A stretch of 38,972 nucleotides of DNA from Calothrix sp. MO_167.B12 (lineage in GTDB: Bacteria > Cyanobacteriota > Cyanobacteriia > Cyanobacteriales > Nostocaceae), in assembly GCA_030066045.1 (NCBI GenBank), contig JASJCJ010000041.1, forward strand, positions 1-38,972. Reading direction: 5' to 3'. The notes beneath the pieces were generated by a model. The model was not told where the DNA came from and did no database searches. It saw only the letters and a program-made list of their open reading frames with translations. Shown piece by piece: positions 7,754-16,693 of the stretch (within the stretch, counting starts at the first letter, position 1; every line of letters starts with the position of its first letter). A program made the translations under genes and the position numbers.

Positions 7754-10093
7754 ATGTTAAAATTCTCCAGGATGAAACGGCGTTGGCATCTACCTTTAGG
7801 TGTTCATTGGCGAGAGCATAAATTATCATCATCTCTAACAGAAATAGAAAACTCCATTGCTTTACGGGCTTTAGTCCTAGCTTTGGTAATTGTAGGTATT
7901 GTGGCGACAGATATTGCTGCTGAGACGCAGTTAAGTCTGTGGGCAGTGCCGTTAAGTTTGGCGGGTTCAAGTTGGAGTTATTATAGCCGTCGCCATCGCA
8001 ATATTCCGGCAAAGTTTTGTATCGCCATTGGAATGTTAATTGCACTGGGTGCGTTCTTTGGGCGAATGATTGGAGAGCTAAATGATACACGGCTAGCATT
8101 AGCTCAGTTGTTAATTCAGCTCCAGGTGTTACATAGTTTTGATATGCCCCGTCGTAAGGATTTGGGGTATTCCATTGTCATTGGTTTAATTTTGATTGGG
8201 GTTGCGGCTACCCTCAGCCAAACTTTAGCTTTTGCCCCAGCACTGTTGTTCTTTTTAGGGATTGCCATCCCTACCTTAGTTTTAGACTATCGCTCCCGAT
8301 TGGGTTTGGAGAAGGTCAAGGGCAAACAAAAACAGGGTAAGAGTCAAAAAATATTTTCTGCTTTACCCTCTTATGCTTTGTTGTTTGGCTTAATCGTAGG
8401 CTTAGGGCTGGCAATTTTTGCTGTTTTACCCCGTTTCCCCGGATATCAATTACAGACCTTTCCTGTAAGTTCCCCCATTGAAATTAAAGGCGATTTTACA
8501 GGACGGAGGATTATTAATCCCGGTTATGTCCGTCAGGGTAAAGATGGCGATCGCGGTAATAATGGTAGTAGTCAGGATAGTACGGGTACGGGACAAGGTC
8601 AATCCGGCAAACCAGGCAAGGTAGATAATAACTTTTATTACGGTTTTAATCAGGAGATTAACCAGAACCTACGGGGCGAAATGAAACCCAAGGTGGTAAT
8701 GCGGGTGCGATCGCAATCTGAGGGTTTCTGGCGAGTACTGGCATTTGACCAATATACGGGCAAAGGATGGAAGGTTTCTCGCAATGACGAAGTAAAGCGT
8801 CTCAAGCGTCCACCTTGGTCTTATCAAACAGTACTAAATTTGCCTTTATTTACTGGCAAAAGCAAAGAAATAGTACAAACATACACAGTGGTATCAGATT
8901 TACCCAACCTGATTCCAGCCATGTCTTATCCCAAAAAAATATACTTCCCTGCCCCAGTAATTGCGGTGGATAAGGAAGGTAGCTTGCGTTCCCCTGTGGG
9001 ATTGTCAGAAGGGTTTACATATACCGTTGTCTCAGAAGTCCCTTACCGCGATCGCAGTTTGTTAGGGAAAGCTTCTAACGAATATCCCAAGAGTATTAAA
9101 AATTACTATTTACAAGTACCAGAAGCAATTAAAACTAAAGTTAAGCAAAAAACTGAAGAAATCCTCGCTAACTATAACCAACAACGGGTAGGTAAATCAG
9201 AGAAAAATCTAGACTCGACCTACGAAAAGGTTCTGTATTTAGCCCAGTATCTCAAACAAAACTACTCTCTCCCTGAAAATCCCTTAGATTTACCTCACCT
9301 AGGGGAAAAGGATGACTTAGTAGAAACATTTCTATTCAAGCAAAAAGGTGGATATCCAGACCACTTTTCCACCACATTAACAATCATGCTGCGTTCTATC
9401 GGTATTCCTGCAAGGCTAGTAGCAGGTTTTGCTCCTGGGCAGTTTAATCCTTTTACTGGGATGTATATTGTCCGTAACACTGATGCTTACGCCATGACGG
9501 AAGTGTATTTTCCCAAATATGGTTGGTTTACATTTGATCCCATTCCCAAGCATCCTTTAATCCCACCTTCCATAGAAGAAACCCAAACATTTAGCGTTCT
9601 TCGCCAATTTTGGCAATGGATTGCTGGTTGGCTACCTTCTCCGGTTACAGGTTTATTAAATTACGTGTTTGGGAATCTATTCGGTTGGATTATCCGGGCT
9701 GTATCCTGGTTCTTAGGCTTATTTTCTCGAGGATGGTTTGGCACAATTGCCGGTTTAACTGTAGCTACCGCCACGGCTTTTTGCGGCTGGTTAGGTTGGG
9801 AACAGTGGAAAAATTGGCGCTATCGCCTAGCTTTGAGAAAGTTACCACCAATGGAAAGTATTTATCAACAGATGCTGCAATGGACAAGTGCTAGAGGTTT
9901 GGGTAAGCATCCTTCACAAACACCTTTAGAATATGCTAGTTCATCCTTCCAGCATCATACAGCCCACACTGCTGAAGTCATTAATGAAATTTGTCAAGCA
10001 TATGTAAAATGGCGCTATGGCGGTCAAACAGTTGATTTCAAGGGACTACGACAAAAATGGCAAGCCGTAACAAAAGCTCATATCAAAAAATAA
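7754..10093 (+). CDS. TgpA-like membrane protein with inactive transglutaminase fold
   Basis: A 779-residue protein with the DUF3488 plus transglutaminase-core layout. There are about five or six membrane segments in residues 37-230, a periplasmic region with a Gly/Ser-rich stretch around 265-290, and a transglutaminase-like domain around 500-605. More hydrophobic segments follow at about 620-690, with a cytoplasmic C-terminal domain. In the core the usual GYCEHF becomes GYPDHF (P535 for Cys) and AHAW becomes AYAM (Y579 for His); the Asp in FDPIP (D595) remains. The domain therefore should not catalyse by the normal Cys-His-Asp triad. The ATG at 7754 lacks a clear Shine-Dalgarno, and an ATG at 7772 is an alternative. 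Physiological role unknown. Confidence 0.85.
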   Translation: MLKFSRMKRRWHLPLGVHWREHKLSSSLTEIENSIALRALVLALVIVGIVATDIAAETQLSLWAVPLSLAGSSWSYYSRRHRNIPAKFCIAIGMLIALGAFFGRMIGELNDTRLALAQLLIQLQVLHSFDMPRRKDLGYSIVIGLILIGVAATLSQTLAFAPALLFFLGIAIPTLVLDYRSRLGLEKVKGKQKQGKSQKIFSALPSYALLFGLIVGLGLAIFAVLPRFPGYQLQTFPVSSPIEIKGDFTGRRIINPGYVRQGKDGDRGNNGSSQDSTGTGQGQSGKPGKVDNNFYYGFNQEINQNLRGEMKPKVVMRVRSQSEGFWRVLAFDQYTGKGWKVSRNDEVKRLKRPPWSYQTVLNLPLFTGKSKEIVQTYTVVSDLPNLIPAMSYPKKIYFPAPVIAVDKEGSLRSPVGLSEGFTYTVVSEVPYRDRSLLGKASNEYPKSIKNYYLQVPEAIKTKVKQKTEEILANYNQQRVGKSEKNLDSTYEKVLYLAQYLKQNYSLPENPLDLPHLGEKDDLVETFLFKQKGGYPDHFSTTLTIMLRSIGIPARLVAGFAPGQFNPFTGMYIVRNTDAYAMTEVYFPKYGWFTFDPIPKHPLIPPSIEETQTFSVLRQFWQWIAGWLPSPVTGLLNYVFGNLFGWIIRAVSWFLGLFSRGWFGTIAGLTVATATAFCGWLGWEQWKNWRYRLALRKLPPMESIYQQMLQWTSARGLGKHPSQTPLEYASSSFQHHTAHTAEVINEICQAYVKWRYGGQTVDFKGLRQKWQAVTKAHIKK

Positions 10094-10447
10094 CCTCTGC
10101 CCCCTTACCCTGAAATGAGGAGATCAGAAAAAGTAGGTCGAGTCCAGAAATTGGATAATTTATCTCTTGACAGGACTTATAATAAGTATTAGCTTCTTAA
10201 CTTATCTTAATCATTTACATAATTCATATCAGATAAAAAAAGCTATATCTCCAGATAGATTTTTTGTCCACAGCCTTGATAATTAGTTATAAAACAGCAG
10301 TTATGATTCAAAACTACTACTAACGTTAGTTAAATCGTTGTAACTCCAATTTTTTAGGGATAACATGGGAAGATAGTTCTTTACAGAACAAAAACGCGAC
10401 TAGTCGCGTTTTTACCTATCTCACACCGCGTTGGGCATCAGTTTTTT
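10094..10447. other. AT-rich intergenic region upstream of remA-like gene
   Basis: No gene is visible. A TTGACA at about 10168 in a TATAATAAG-rich context may be part of a promoter. The only strong structure is the palindrome at 10390-10413. Confidence 0.5.
10390..10413. promoter_or_regulatory. 24-bp perfect palindrome, terminator or operator
   Basis: AAAAACGCGACT is followed immediately by its exact reverse complement ending in TTTTT. As RNA it would fold as a GC-rich stem with a U-run, as in an intrinsic terminator. As DNA it is a symmetric binding site 34 bases before the ATG of the DUF370 gene. It could end the transcript of the upstream membrane-protein gene, attenuate remA, or both. 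Confidence 0.6.
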
Positions 10448-10714
10448 ATGGACATTCAGCTAATCAACATCGGTTTCGGCAACATAGTATCTGCCAACCG
10501 AGTAGTTGCCATTGTCAGTCCAGAGTCAGCACCGATTAAACGCATCATCACTGATGCACGAGAGAAAGGTCAGCTGATCGATGCAACTTATGGTCGTCGG
10601 ACTCGGGCTGTAATTATTACCGATTCCAGTCATGTAGTTCTCTCAGCAATTCAACCGGAAACAGTCGCAAACCGTTTTGTCATTGCCCGTGAACACCATG
10701 CCGTAGATAATTAA
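10448..10714 (+). CDS. RemA/DUF370 family DNA-binding regulator
   Basis: An 88-residue protein of the DUF370 family, whose Bacillus member RemA is a DNA-binding activator of matrix genes. The sequence shows [20 protein letters not shown] at the N-terminus and RREKG-like [20 protein letters not shown] in the middle, hallmarks of the family. Upstream position relative to gmk is also the common order in Firmicutes and cyanobacteria, here interrupted by a 209-bp inverted-repeat element. The cyanobacterial function is not established. The palindrome just upstream makes autoregulation an attractive guess only. Confidence 0.88.
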   Translation: MDIQLINIGFGNIVSANRVVAIVSPESAPIKRIITDAREKGQLIDATYGRRTRAVIITDSSHVVLSAIQPETVANRFVIAREHHAVDN

Positions 10715-10729
10715 CCATTTATTGCAATA

Positions 10730-10938
10730 CTAGGGCGTGTTTTCAAACCCAAAATTAGCATAAATTGTAGGTTGGGGAGCCACTCCGTTGCGGAGGTTCC
10801 CTCCGTTATAGTCAGTGGCGTTTGAGGAACTAAACCCAACATTCTTCGTTCGATTTGTTGGGTGACTCTGCCAAAGCTGCTGTCGCGTCTACACTCCGTT
10901 CTACCCAACCTACACGATAGTTTGAAAACAGTCCCTAG
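10730..10938. mobile_element. MITE-like element, about 209 bp
   Basis: The left end CTAGGGCGTGTTTTCAAAC matches the complement of the right end (10919-10938, AGTTTGAAAACAGTCCCTAG) at 17 of 19 positions. TA lies at both edges, suggesting Tc1/IS630-type mobilisation. The interior contains a second, nested inverted pair (TGTAGGTTGGG near 10766 and CCCAACCTACA near 10904) and no ORF that looks coding. It separates the DUF370 gene from gmk. Confidence 0.7.
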
Positions 10939-11373
10939 GGCAGATAATTTATGATTTAGTTGATACAACTGCTTTATTTTCTCTCTATCCACAGTAATAT
11001 CTGAATATCAGAGTTATTTATTAATCTAGCTAGGGTCTGCTGAATAAATAGAAAATATTGATTGATCAATGCTTTTAGGCTGTTTTCTGCGGAGAAAGTC
11101 TAAGGAAATAGGGTTCTGAAGTTTAAAAACCTTGCATTGACGAGCCGCCCCGCGACAATGACAGTCGCTCTGGGTAGCGCGAGTCGTGACAGTTTTTTGG
11201 ACTCCAAAAAATTGTCAATAATAGGGTTGAAACTGTTCCCTATTCCCTACCCCCACAATCATGACTTTTTGCTGCAAGCCCTAGCTACAATTCCTGAGGA
11301 TAACCAAGGCTTCTGCCTCCTGCAAAAAACTAAGGGATAACTTCTGATTGATTGTGATTTACAGGTTGAGTGG
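10939..11373. other. intergenic region with A/T-stem hairpin
   Basis: No gene is supported. A hairpin at about 11189-11214 has arms TTTTTTGG and CCAAAAAA around ACT, extended by four pairs, one of them a wobble pair. GTCGC/GCGAC and GAGTCGTGACAG fragments suggest a decayed repeat at 11140-11215. The sequence leading to gmk has TTCCCTA-type low-complexity tracts. Confidence 0.45.
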
Positions 11374-11994
11374 ATGATACAAGCTTTATCTAGCCATAGT
11401 GGTGCTACTACTGAAAAAGTTCTGTCTCCTGGAAGACTGATTGTCTTCACCGGGCCTAGTGGTGTTGGTAAGGGGACTTTAATGCGATCACTACTCCAGC
11501 GACATCCAGAATTGTATTATTCAGTGTCAGCGACGACTCGCTCTCCCCGTCCAGGAGAAGTTGATGGAAAGGATTACTACTTTATCGACCGTAGCAAATT
11601 TGACCAATTGGTAGCGCAGTCAGAATTTTTAGAATGGGCAGAATTTGCTGGTAACTGCTATGGTACCCCCCGTCAAGCTGTAATCAATAAGATTAATCTT
11701 GGCAAGTCGGTGGTGTTAGAAATTGAGGTGGAAGGAGCTAGGCAAATCCGTCAAGCCTTTCCACAAGTGTTGAGCGTTTTTATACTGCCACCATCTTTAG
11801 ATGAGCTAGAAAACAGATTACGCGGTCGTAAACAGGATTCTGAAGCTGCGATTGCTCGCCGTTTGTTACGCGCTCAGGCAGAAATTCAGGCGGCAGATGA
11901 ATTTGATTTACAAATCGTCAATGATGATTTAGATTCTGCCCTACATGCCATTGAAATAGCCTTATTTGAGGCATCAGATGGTAATACTACCTAA
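11374..11994 (+). CDS. gmk: guanylate kinase
   Basis: Phosphorylates GMP to GDP with ATP in purine nucleotide metabolism. The P-loop GPSGVGKG is at residues 27-34. The GMP-binding region follows as [20 protein letters not shown], then [16 protein letters not shown], and the lid region contains [19 protein letters not shown]. The length of 206 residues fits. A 16-20 residue leader precedes the core, and the ATG at 11374 is the only convenient start. The gene follows the DUF370 gene as in many bacteria and converges on psaL, with a hairpin terminator between them. Confidence 0.95.
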   Translation: MIQALSSHSGATTEKVLSPGRLIVFTGPSGVGKGTLMRSLLQRHPELYYSVSATTRSPRPGEVDGKDYYFIDRSKFDQLVAQSEFLEWAEFAGNCYGTPRQAVINKINLGKSVVLEIEVEGARQIRQAFPQVLSVFILPPSLDELENRLRGRKQDSEAAIARRLLRAQAEIQAADEFDLQIVNDDLDSALHAIEIALFEASDGNTT

Positions 11995-12020
11995 CTCAAT
12001 TTTATTAGGCAGATAAAAAT

Positions 12021-12062
12021 ACACAAAGGAAACAGGATTACAAACCCCGATCTCCTTTGTGT
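12021..12062. terminator. terminator between gmk and psaL
   Basis: ACACAAAGGA (12021-12030) pairs perfectly with TCCTTTGTGT (12053-12062) around a loop of about 22 bases, followed by TAATTGTTTGTT. Position and symmetry suit termination of gmk, and possibly of psaL from the other side. Confidence 0.6.
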
Positions 12063-12133
12063 TAATTGTTTGTTAGATACTATAAATAAAATACCTAACC
12101 CACAATTATTTTCAATGGTAAAACTGTAAGTGA

Positions 12134-12652
12134 CTAGCCAATTAGACCTTTAATCAGCCCCAAATTGCTGCATAAGAAGAAGGCTGTAACCGCGCCACCA
12201 ATACCACCAATCAAAAAAGCACTGGCAAAATTATTCCAGCTTTCTTTGGAATTAAAAGCATCCATAGGTGGATTATCTACAGTTACATTAGGATGGGGTT
12301 TATATGGGTTACTATTGGCATATAAAGATAAAGCTCCTGTGAGCAGAATTATCAAGCCGACAGCTTCTAATAAACCAGCCAAGCTCGCATTAGGAGCATT
12401 GCGTAAAGGACCTAATAACAAAAATGGACCATAAATAAAGTAACCGTGAGCCATGCCAACTTCTAAACCCCTTCTGAATGGTGTTAAACCAGGGCGATAG
12501 GCAGGTAAATTACTAATAAACCACTTGGTCAGGGGAGACGCATTAACTGGAGTTTCCAGGTTACCTATTTGGGGGTCTCGTCCTGCTGCGGAAATTACTT
12601 CCCGGTTTCTGGGATCGCTGGTTAGGTCGTTGGATGCATTTACTTGCACCAT
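12134..12652 (-). CDS. psaL: photosystem I reaction centre subunit XI (PsaL)
   Basis: PsaL sits in the thylakoid membrane and mediates PSI oligomerisation. The 172-residue sequence shows the family N-terminus (NREVISAAGRDPQIGNLETP), the LPAYRPGLTPFRRGLEVGMAHGY-type region, and two or three hydrophobic segments: FIYGPFLLLGPLR, LAGLLEAVGLIILLTGALSLY, and FLIGGIGGAVTAFFLC. The ATG at 12652 starts the canonical sequence. It lies downstream of psaF and psaJ on the same strand but beyond a hairpin terminator, so it is probably transcribed from its own promoter in the AT-rich region 12653-12778. Confidence 0.96.
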   Translation of the reverse strand: MVQVNASNDLTSDPRNREVISAAGRDPQIGNLETPVNASPLTKWFISNLPAYRPGLTPFRRGLEVGMAHGYFIYGPFLLLGPLRNAPNASLAGLLEAVGLIILLTGALSLYANSNPYKPHPNVTVDNPPMDAFNSKESWNNFASAFLIGGIGGAVTAFFLCSNLGLIKGLIG

Positions 12653-12778
12653 ATTTTGTATTGCCTCTCAATAAAGTATCAGCATTATTTCATAATAATA
12701 ATAATTGTCGCCACATTGATTTTATAATCACTAATTTTAAAAATTATTAATTAAATTCTTGTTTTTGATTTGAAGGTA

Positions 12779-12813
12779 AAAAACTCGGATGCTGATGGCA
12801 GCACCACGAGTTT
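12779..12813 (-). terminator. terminator downstream of psaJ
   Basis: On the minus strand AAAACTCG pairs with CGAGTTTT and an inner TGCTG pairs with CAGCA around a four-base loop. The final arm runs into a T-tract (GAGTTTTTTACC). It lies between psaJ and psaL and probably ends the psaFJ message. Confidence 0.65.
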
Positions 12814-12943
12814 TAAGGCATATTGTTATTGCCCAATTCAAAGATACTACAGCTTTCATAGGTAGCTAATAGGGTTTAATTTTACCTACCCATTTCTAGC
12901 AGCATCTTGATTCAATCAATATTCTCAAATTGTTTTTCCCGAT

Positions 12944-13078
12944 TTACAGTGGGTGGAAAAGTAAATCTGGGAAAAAGCGATTAAATTCAATCAAAATACC
13001 AGCGGTGATAAACATCCAAATGGTAGTGATTACTGGTGCGGTGCAAAGAAACTTAACAAAAGCGCCTTGCTTGTCCAT
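12944..13078 (-). CDS. psaJ: photosystem I subunit IX (PsaJ)
   Basis: A 44-residue single-span thylakoid protein that binds next to PsaF. Translated on the minus strand from the ATG at 13078, it begins [20 protein letters not shown]. It then has the membrane segment [10 protein letters not shown] and ends with the highly conserved [14 protein letters not shown], a near-exact match to known PsaJ. GGAGA lies eight bases upstream of the start. It is 38 nt downstream of psaF, an arrangement conserved in cyanobacteria. The gene is easily overlooked because of its length. Confidence 0.96.
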   Translation of the reverse strand: MDKQGAFVKFLCTAPVITTIWMFITAGILIEFNRFFPDLLFHPL

Positions 13079-13116
13079 GAATTAATCTCCAAAACCAGTG
13101 AGTGTACAAAAGTCGA

Positions 13117-13611
13117 TTAGCGTGGGGAAACATTAATTTCCGAATCTTTGGCCGTTAGCTCTCCAGAAAGGAATTCCTTAATAGCAGCAGCAGGCCATGC
13201 AAAACCAGAGAACATAATGGGCAGTGCCAAACCGGTATCAATTTGGATTTCCTTCTGTTCAGCATCACTACCCTTTCTGATGGCAATTAGGTAAGCACGA
13301 CCTACCCAACCAATCCAACCAGCGATGTAGAGAAACATCAAACCAGGAATCATAAAGTCACCTGCACGCTCCCAGCGACCATCAACTATTAAGTGTGGTA
13401 GTCCTTCTGGTCCACACAGAGCCTGGGAATAACGCTCAAAACGCTTTTTCCCAGACTCGGGGTCTGTGGTGGTGTTACGGGCAGTAGTGGCACGCTGCTG
13501 AAAAGCAGGAGATTCACTACAGGGTACAAGTTCAGCCCCTAAAGCCTGTGCCGGAGGGGCAAAATTAAACCAGAGACAAATTGCTAAAATAACAGCAAAC
13601 AATCGACGCAT
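13117..13611 (-). CDS. psaF: photosystem I subunit III (PsaF)
   Basis: A lumenal/transmembrane PSI subunit; in algae its homologue docks plastocyanin or cytochrome c6. The mature part contains [47 protein letters not shown] (membrane segment) and [19 protein letters not shown]. The ATG at 13611 has an AAGGA Shine-Dalgarno and gives a clean signal peptide of about 23 residues ending PPAQA. A longer frame upstream to 13761 adds 50 residues without a signal-peptide pattern and is rejected. It is the first gene of psaF-psaJ. Confidence 0.95.
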   Translation of the reverse strand: MRRLFAVILAICLWFNFAPPAQALGAELVPCSESPAFQQRATTARNTTTDPESGKKRFERYSQALCGPEGLPHLIVDGRWERAGDFMIPGLMFLYIAGWIGWVGRAYLIAIRKGSDAEQKEIQIDTGLALPIMFSGFAWPAAAIKEFLSGELTAKDSEINVSPR

Positions 13612-13647
13612 GAAATTGTTTCCTTGTATTACGAAACAAAAAGTTTT

Positions 13648-13675
13648 TTGTACAAGAAAGAAGCGGCTTGTACAG
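13648..13675. promoter_or_regulatory. inverted repeat upstream of psaF
   Basis: TTGTACAAG and CTTGTACAG are inverted repeats matching at 8 of 9 positions, with a 10-base spacer, 37 bases upstream of the psaF start. Spacing of about two helical turns between arm centres suits a dimeric regulator. It does not match the HLR1 direct-repeat site of RpaB. Confidence 0.4.
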
Positions 13676-13797
13676 CTTTTCATTAATATAACTTCCAAGC
13701 CATCATACTCTTGCCAGGTAAACCAGTAAAGTTTAAGTAAATAAAAGTTAAAGCTTCTCAAACAAGTTCTAATTTAAAATGTCGCATTAATCTTGTA

Positions 13798-14841
13798 ATG
13801 GCAACCGTATTAGCAATTGAAACTAGCTGTGATGAGACTGCTGTGGCGATTGTAAAGAATCGTCAAGTTTGTAGCAATATAGTGGCTTCACAAATCTTAA
13901 TCCATCAGCGTTATGGGGGGGTGGTGCCAGAGGTAGCATCCCGCCAACATTTAGAAACAATCAATCCAGCGATCGCCCAAGCTTTGTCAGAGGCAAAATT
14001 AGATTGGGGAGAAATAGATGCGATCGCAGCTACTTGTGCTCCTGGTTTGGTGGGTGCTCTGTTAGTGGGTACAACTGCGGCAAAAACCTTAGCAATGGTG
14101 CACAACAAGCCATTTTTGGGAGTACATCACCTGGAAGGTCACATTTACGCCACCTATTTGAGCGAAACGACCTTAGAGCCACCTTTCCTCAGTTTATTGG
14201 TTTCTGGGGGGCATACCAGCTTAATTCAAGTCAAAAAATATGGTGAATATGAAACTTTAGGGCAAACCCGTGATGATGCTGCTGGAGAAGCCTTTGACAA
14301 AGTCGCGCGGCTGTTGCAACTGGGCTATCCAGGGGGACCGATAATTGACAAACTAGCACAAGAGGGAAATACCAAAGCCTTCGCTTTACCTGAAGGAAAA
14401 ATTTCTTTACCCAACGGCGGATTTCATCCCTATGACGCAAGTTTTAGTGGATTAAAAACAGCGGTATTACGATTGGTACAGAAGTTGGAGGTAAAAAATA
14501 ATACTTTGCCGGTAAAAGATATTGCGGCTAGTTTTCAGGATACCGTAGCTAGGGCACTGACAAAAAGAGCGATCGCCTGTGCCTTAGATTATGGATTAGA
14601 GACAATAGCTGTGGGTGGTGGTGTAGCTGCTAACAGTGCCTTAAGGATACATCTACAAACAGCAGCATCTAGTCATAATTTACGGGTTCTCTTTCCCCCC
14701 CTTAAATTTTGTACGGATAACGCCGCCATGATTGGTTGTGCAGCCGTTGAACATTTTCATCAAGGACACACATCCCCCTTGAACTTAGGTGTACATTCTC
14801 GCCTCACCTTAAATCGGGTAATGGAACTGTATCAGCACTAG
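13798..14841 (+). CDS. tsaD: tRNA N6-adenosine threonylcarbamoyltransferase (TsaD)
   Basis: Transfers the threonylcarbamoyl group to A37 of ANN-decoding tRNAs, with TsaB and TsaE. The ASKHA-type N-terminus [15 protein letters not shown], the metal-binding HxxxH in HHLEGHIYA (H111 and H115), the phosphate loops LVSGGHTSL and [11 protein letters not shown], and the C-terminal CTDNAAMIG are all present. The length of 347 residues is standard. The ATG at 13798 directly starts the conserved sequence. The gene is divergent from psaF. TsaC, the enzyme one step earlier in the pathway, is encoded at 21344. Confidence 0.96.
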   Translation: MATVLAIETSCDETAVAIVKNRQVCSNIVASQILIHQRYGGVVPEVASRQHLETINPAIAQALSEAKLDWGEIDAIAATCAPGLVGALLVGTTAAKTLAMVHNKPFLGVHHLEGHIYATYLSETTLEPPFLSLLVSGGHTSLIQVKKYGEYETLGQTRDDAAGEAFDKVARLLQLGYPGGPIIDKLAQEGNTKAFALPEGKISLPNGGFHPYDASFSGLKTAVLRLVQKLEVKNNTLPVKDIAASFQDTVARALTKRAIACALDYGLETIAVGGGVAANSALRIHLQTAASSHNLRVLFPPLKFCTDNAAMIGCAAVEHFHQGHTSPLNLGVHSRLTLNRVMELYQH

Positions 14842-14905
14842 TACCGCTGCGCGGAAGTCAAAAGTCAAAATTACTATACTCCTTCCCTCCTTCACTCCTT
14901 CCCTC

Positions 14906-15865
14906 CTACCCTTCGGGAAGCACACTTCTTCTCTCCTTCACTTCTAATTCATGCTGATTCACCAGAGAACGAATATGATTAGCAACAGCATCTGGCTGTT
15001 CTAACATCGCCAAATGACCGCAATCAGGAATTTCGATCGCATTATCACCACTGTAATCAAATAAAGGATGAAAACTGGCTAAATGACGAACATACTTGGG
15101 TTCCATAACCTTATCATTGGCACCTGCCAAGAAATATACAGGTTGCTTTAATTGAGAAACTAATTGGGGTAAATGGTTAATTTGTTCTTCTGTGGTTGAA
15201 TCTAATAAAGTTCCTAAAGCTGCTTCGGGATCAGCAACTACAAAATCAATTACCCGTTGACGTGCCCAATGACGTTCTAAAGGGCGAGCTACGCTATTTT
15301 TCACAAATAGCAAATCAATTAAAGGTACTTGTGACAACCAACGAGGACGAATTTGCAAAAACCGCTGTCCTGCCGTGCGAAACTGCTCAAAAGCTTCCTT
15401 GAGATAAATACCACCCCCAGAATTTACACAAATCACACCATGAATGAACTCCGGAATTTCAGCAGCCGTCCACAGGGCGATAGTCCCTCCCAAAGAATGA
15501 CCAATTAACCAAGCATTATCAATATCCAATTGGTGTAACAAAACTTTTAAATCACAGGCATAATTAGCCGGTGTGTAGGGAGAACTAAAAGGATGAGCAA
15601 CCATAGCCATAGCATCATAACTGGTGCTTAGCCGCAAATCAGCTGGTTTGCGACTAAAATCAGTTTTTAATTGAGACTGAGATTGACCAAAACCGCGCAA
15701 ATCGTAAGATAAGCACTGGAAACTTTCTGACAATCGAGAAATCACAGGTTCCCAGTATCTACGGCTATTGAGCCAACCGTGGATAAACACCAAAGTCAGG
15801 GGGTAAGAAGTGGGAGTTGTCAGGTCGTATGCGTGGGGAATGCCCAATATTTCTATGCTTGCCAT
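14906..15865 (-). CDS. alpha/beta hydrolase
   Basis: A 319-residue soluble serine-hydrolase-fold protein. The oxyanion region is FIHGW (27-31), the nucleophile elbow GHSLGG places the serine at 124, the acid is probably D251 in AGANDK, and the histidine H284 lies in DCGHLAMLEQP. The triad is therefore complete. A cap domain lies between about 150 and 230. Substrate unknown; similar proteins are often called esterase, epoxide hydrolase or haloperoxidase without proof. The 3' end runs into a CCTTCACT-type tandem repeat tract, so the last few residues may be repeat-derived. It converges with tsaD. Confidence 0.85.
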   Translation of the reverse strand: MASIEILGIPHAYDLTTPTSYPLTLVFIHGWLNSRRYWEPVISRLSESFQCLSYDLRGFGQSQSQLKTDFSRKPADLRLSTSYDAMAMVAHPFSSPYTPANYACDLKVLLHQLDIDNAWLIGHSLGGTIALWTAAEIPEFIHGVICVNSGGGIYLKEAFEQFRTAGQRFLQIRPRWLSQVPLIDLLFVKNSVARPLERHWARQRVIDFVVADPEAALGTLLDSTTEEQINHLPQLVSQLKQPVYFLAGANDKVMEPKYVRHLASFHPLFDYSGDNAIEIPDCGHLAMLEQPDAVANHIRSLVNQHELEVKERRSVLPEG

Positions 15866-15976
15866 ACTTCTATCCTACCCTTTAGGAGCTATACAACTGA
15901 AGAGACAGGAATTCAAAATTGAGAGGTGAGAATGAGAAATTTTAAGTTGTTAGTTGATAACTTTGTACCATGTTCC

Positions 15977-16693
15977 CTAACTTTTCAACCTTTGTCGTAC
16001 TCCTTCAGCTATTTTATGACCCAGATACTCAGGAATTAAACTTTCATTGGGTCCCAATAAGTAAAGAATTAAACGGGTACGCCCTCTCCAAACCAATAAA
16101 TTAGCATTGACAACCAAAAGATCTTCCTGCCAAACAGCGTACATGACTTTGTAAAACAATCCAGGCTGATTATCTGCCTCAATTACTAAAGCTGGTAAGT
16201 GAAAAACCGGATCTACGTAAAATTCAGTTTCTATCTGCTCTAAGCCCGAATCCAGATTAAATTCTACCGCCAGCATTTCTTCGACTTCAAAACTTCCCCC
16301 CAAAGCTTCACGAATGGCACGACAGACATTCTCCGCAGTTTTCTCCGTCAATGCCTTACCACTGCGAGAAATTACCAATTTGACAAAAACTAACATTGGT
16401 GGGCGGATTTGACCATATAAGCTGAGACTATGGATAGTCAAACCATAAGCTGCCAGTACTCCAAAAACATCGCTCAACAGGAAAGACTGATTACGGTAAG
16501 CAAAGTGTAAAGCACTTTTAGTACCTTCCGGTTTAAACTCAATTACAGCCTGTTGAAGTTTGTAAAGACGGTAAGCCAGACGCAAATTTTGCAGTTGAAT
16601 TTCACTGCTGACAAATTGCTCATAAAATTGGGGGAACGAGCGATTAAACCGCTTTAAAAGTTCCAATGTTGAAGATTTTAAACCAGAAGTCAT
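15977..16693 (-). CDS. ACT-domain-like regulatory protein
   Basis: A 238-residue soluble protein. The C-terminal region (about residues 165-215) has DNQPGLFYKVMYAVWQEDL, followed by a VVNANLLVWRGRTRLILYLLG pattern. This resembles the ACT repeats at the end of GlnD-type uridylyltransferases. A second, weaker ACT-like unit lies around 68-110 (FLLSDVFGVLAAYGLTIHSL). No catalytic nucleotidyltransferase or HD domain is present, so it would act as a ligand sensor. Partner and ligand are unknown. Confidence 0.7.
   Translation of the reverse strand: MTSGLKSSTLELLKRFNRSFPQFYEQFVSSEIQLQNLRLAYRLYKLQQAVIEFKPEGTKSALHFAYRNQSFLLSDVFGVLAAYGLTIHSLSLYGQIRPPMLVFVKLVISRSGKALTEKTAENVCRAIREALGGSFEVEEMLAVEFNLDSGLEQIETEFYVDPVFHLPALVIEADNQPGLFYKVMYAVWQEDLLVVNANLLVWRGRTRLILYLLGPNESLIPEYLGHKIAEGVRQRLKS

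Noticed and set aside
10711-10992. 93-codon minus-strand frame
   Set aside because: It lies across the 209-bp inverted-repeat element; the translation is explained by the repeat.
13612-13761. N-terminal extension of PsaF to 13761
   Set aside because: The ATG at 13611 has a Shine-Dalgarno and yields a proper signal peptide; the extension crosses the likely promoter.
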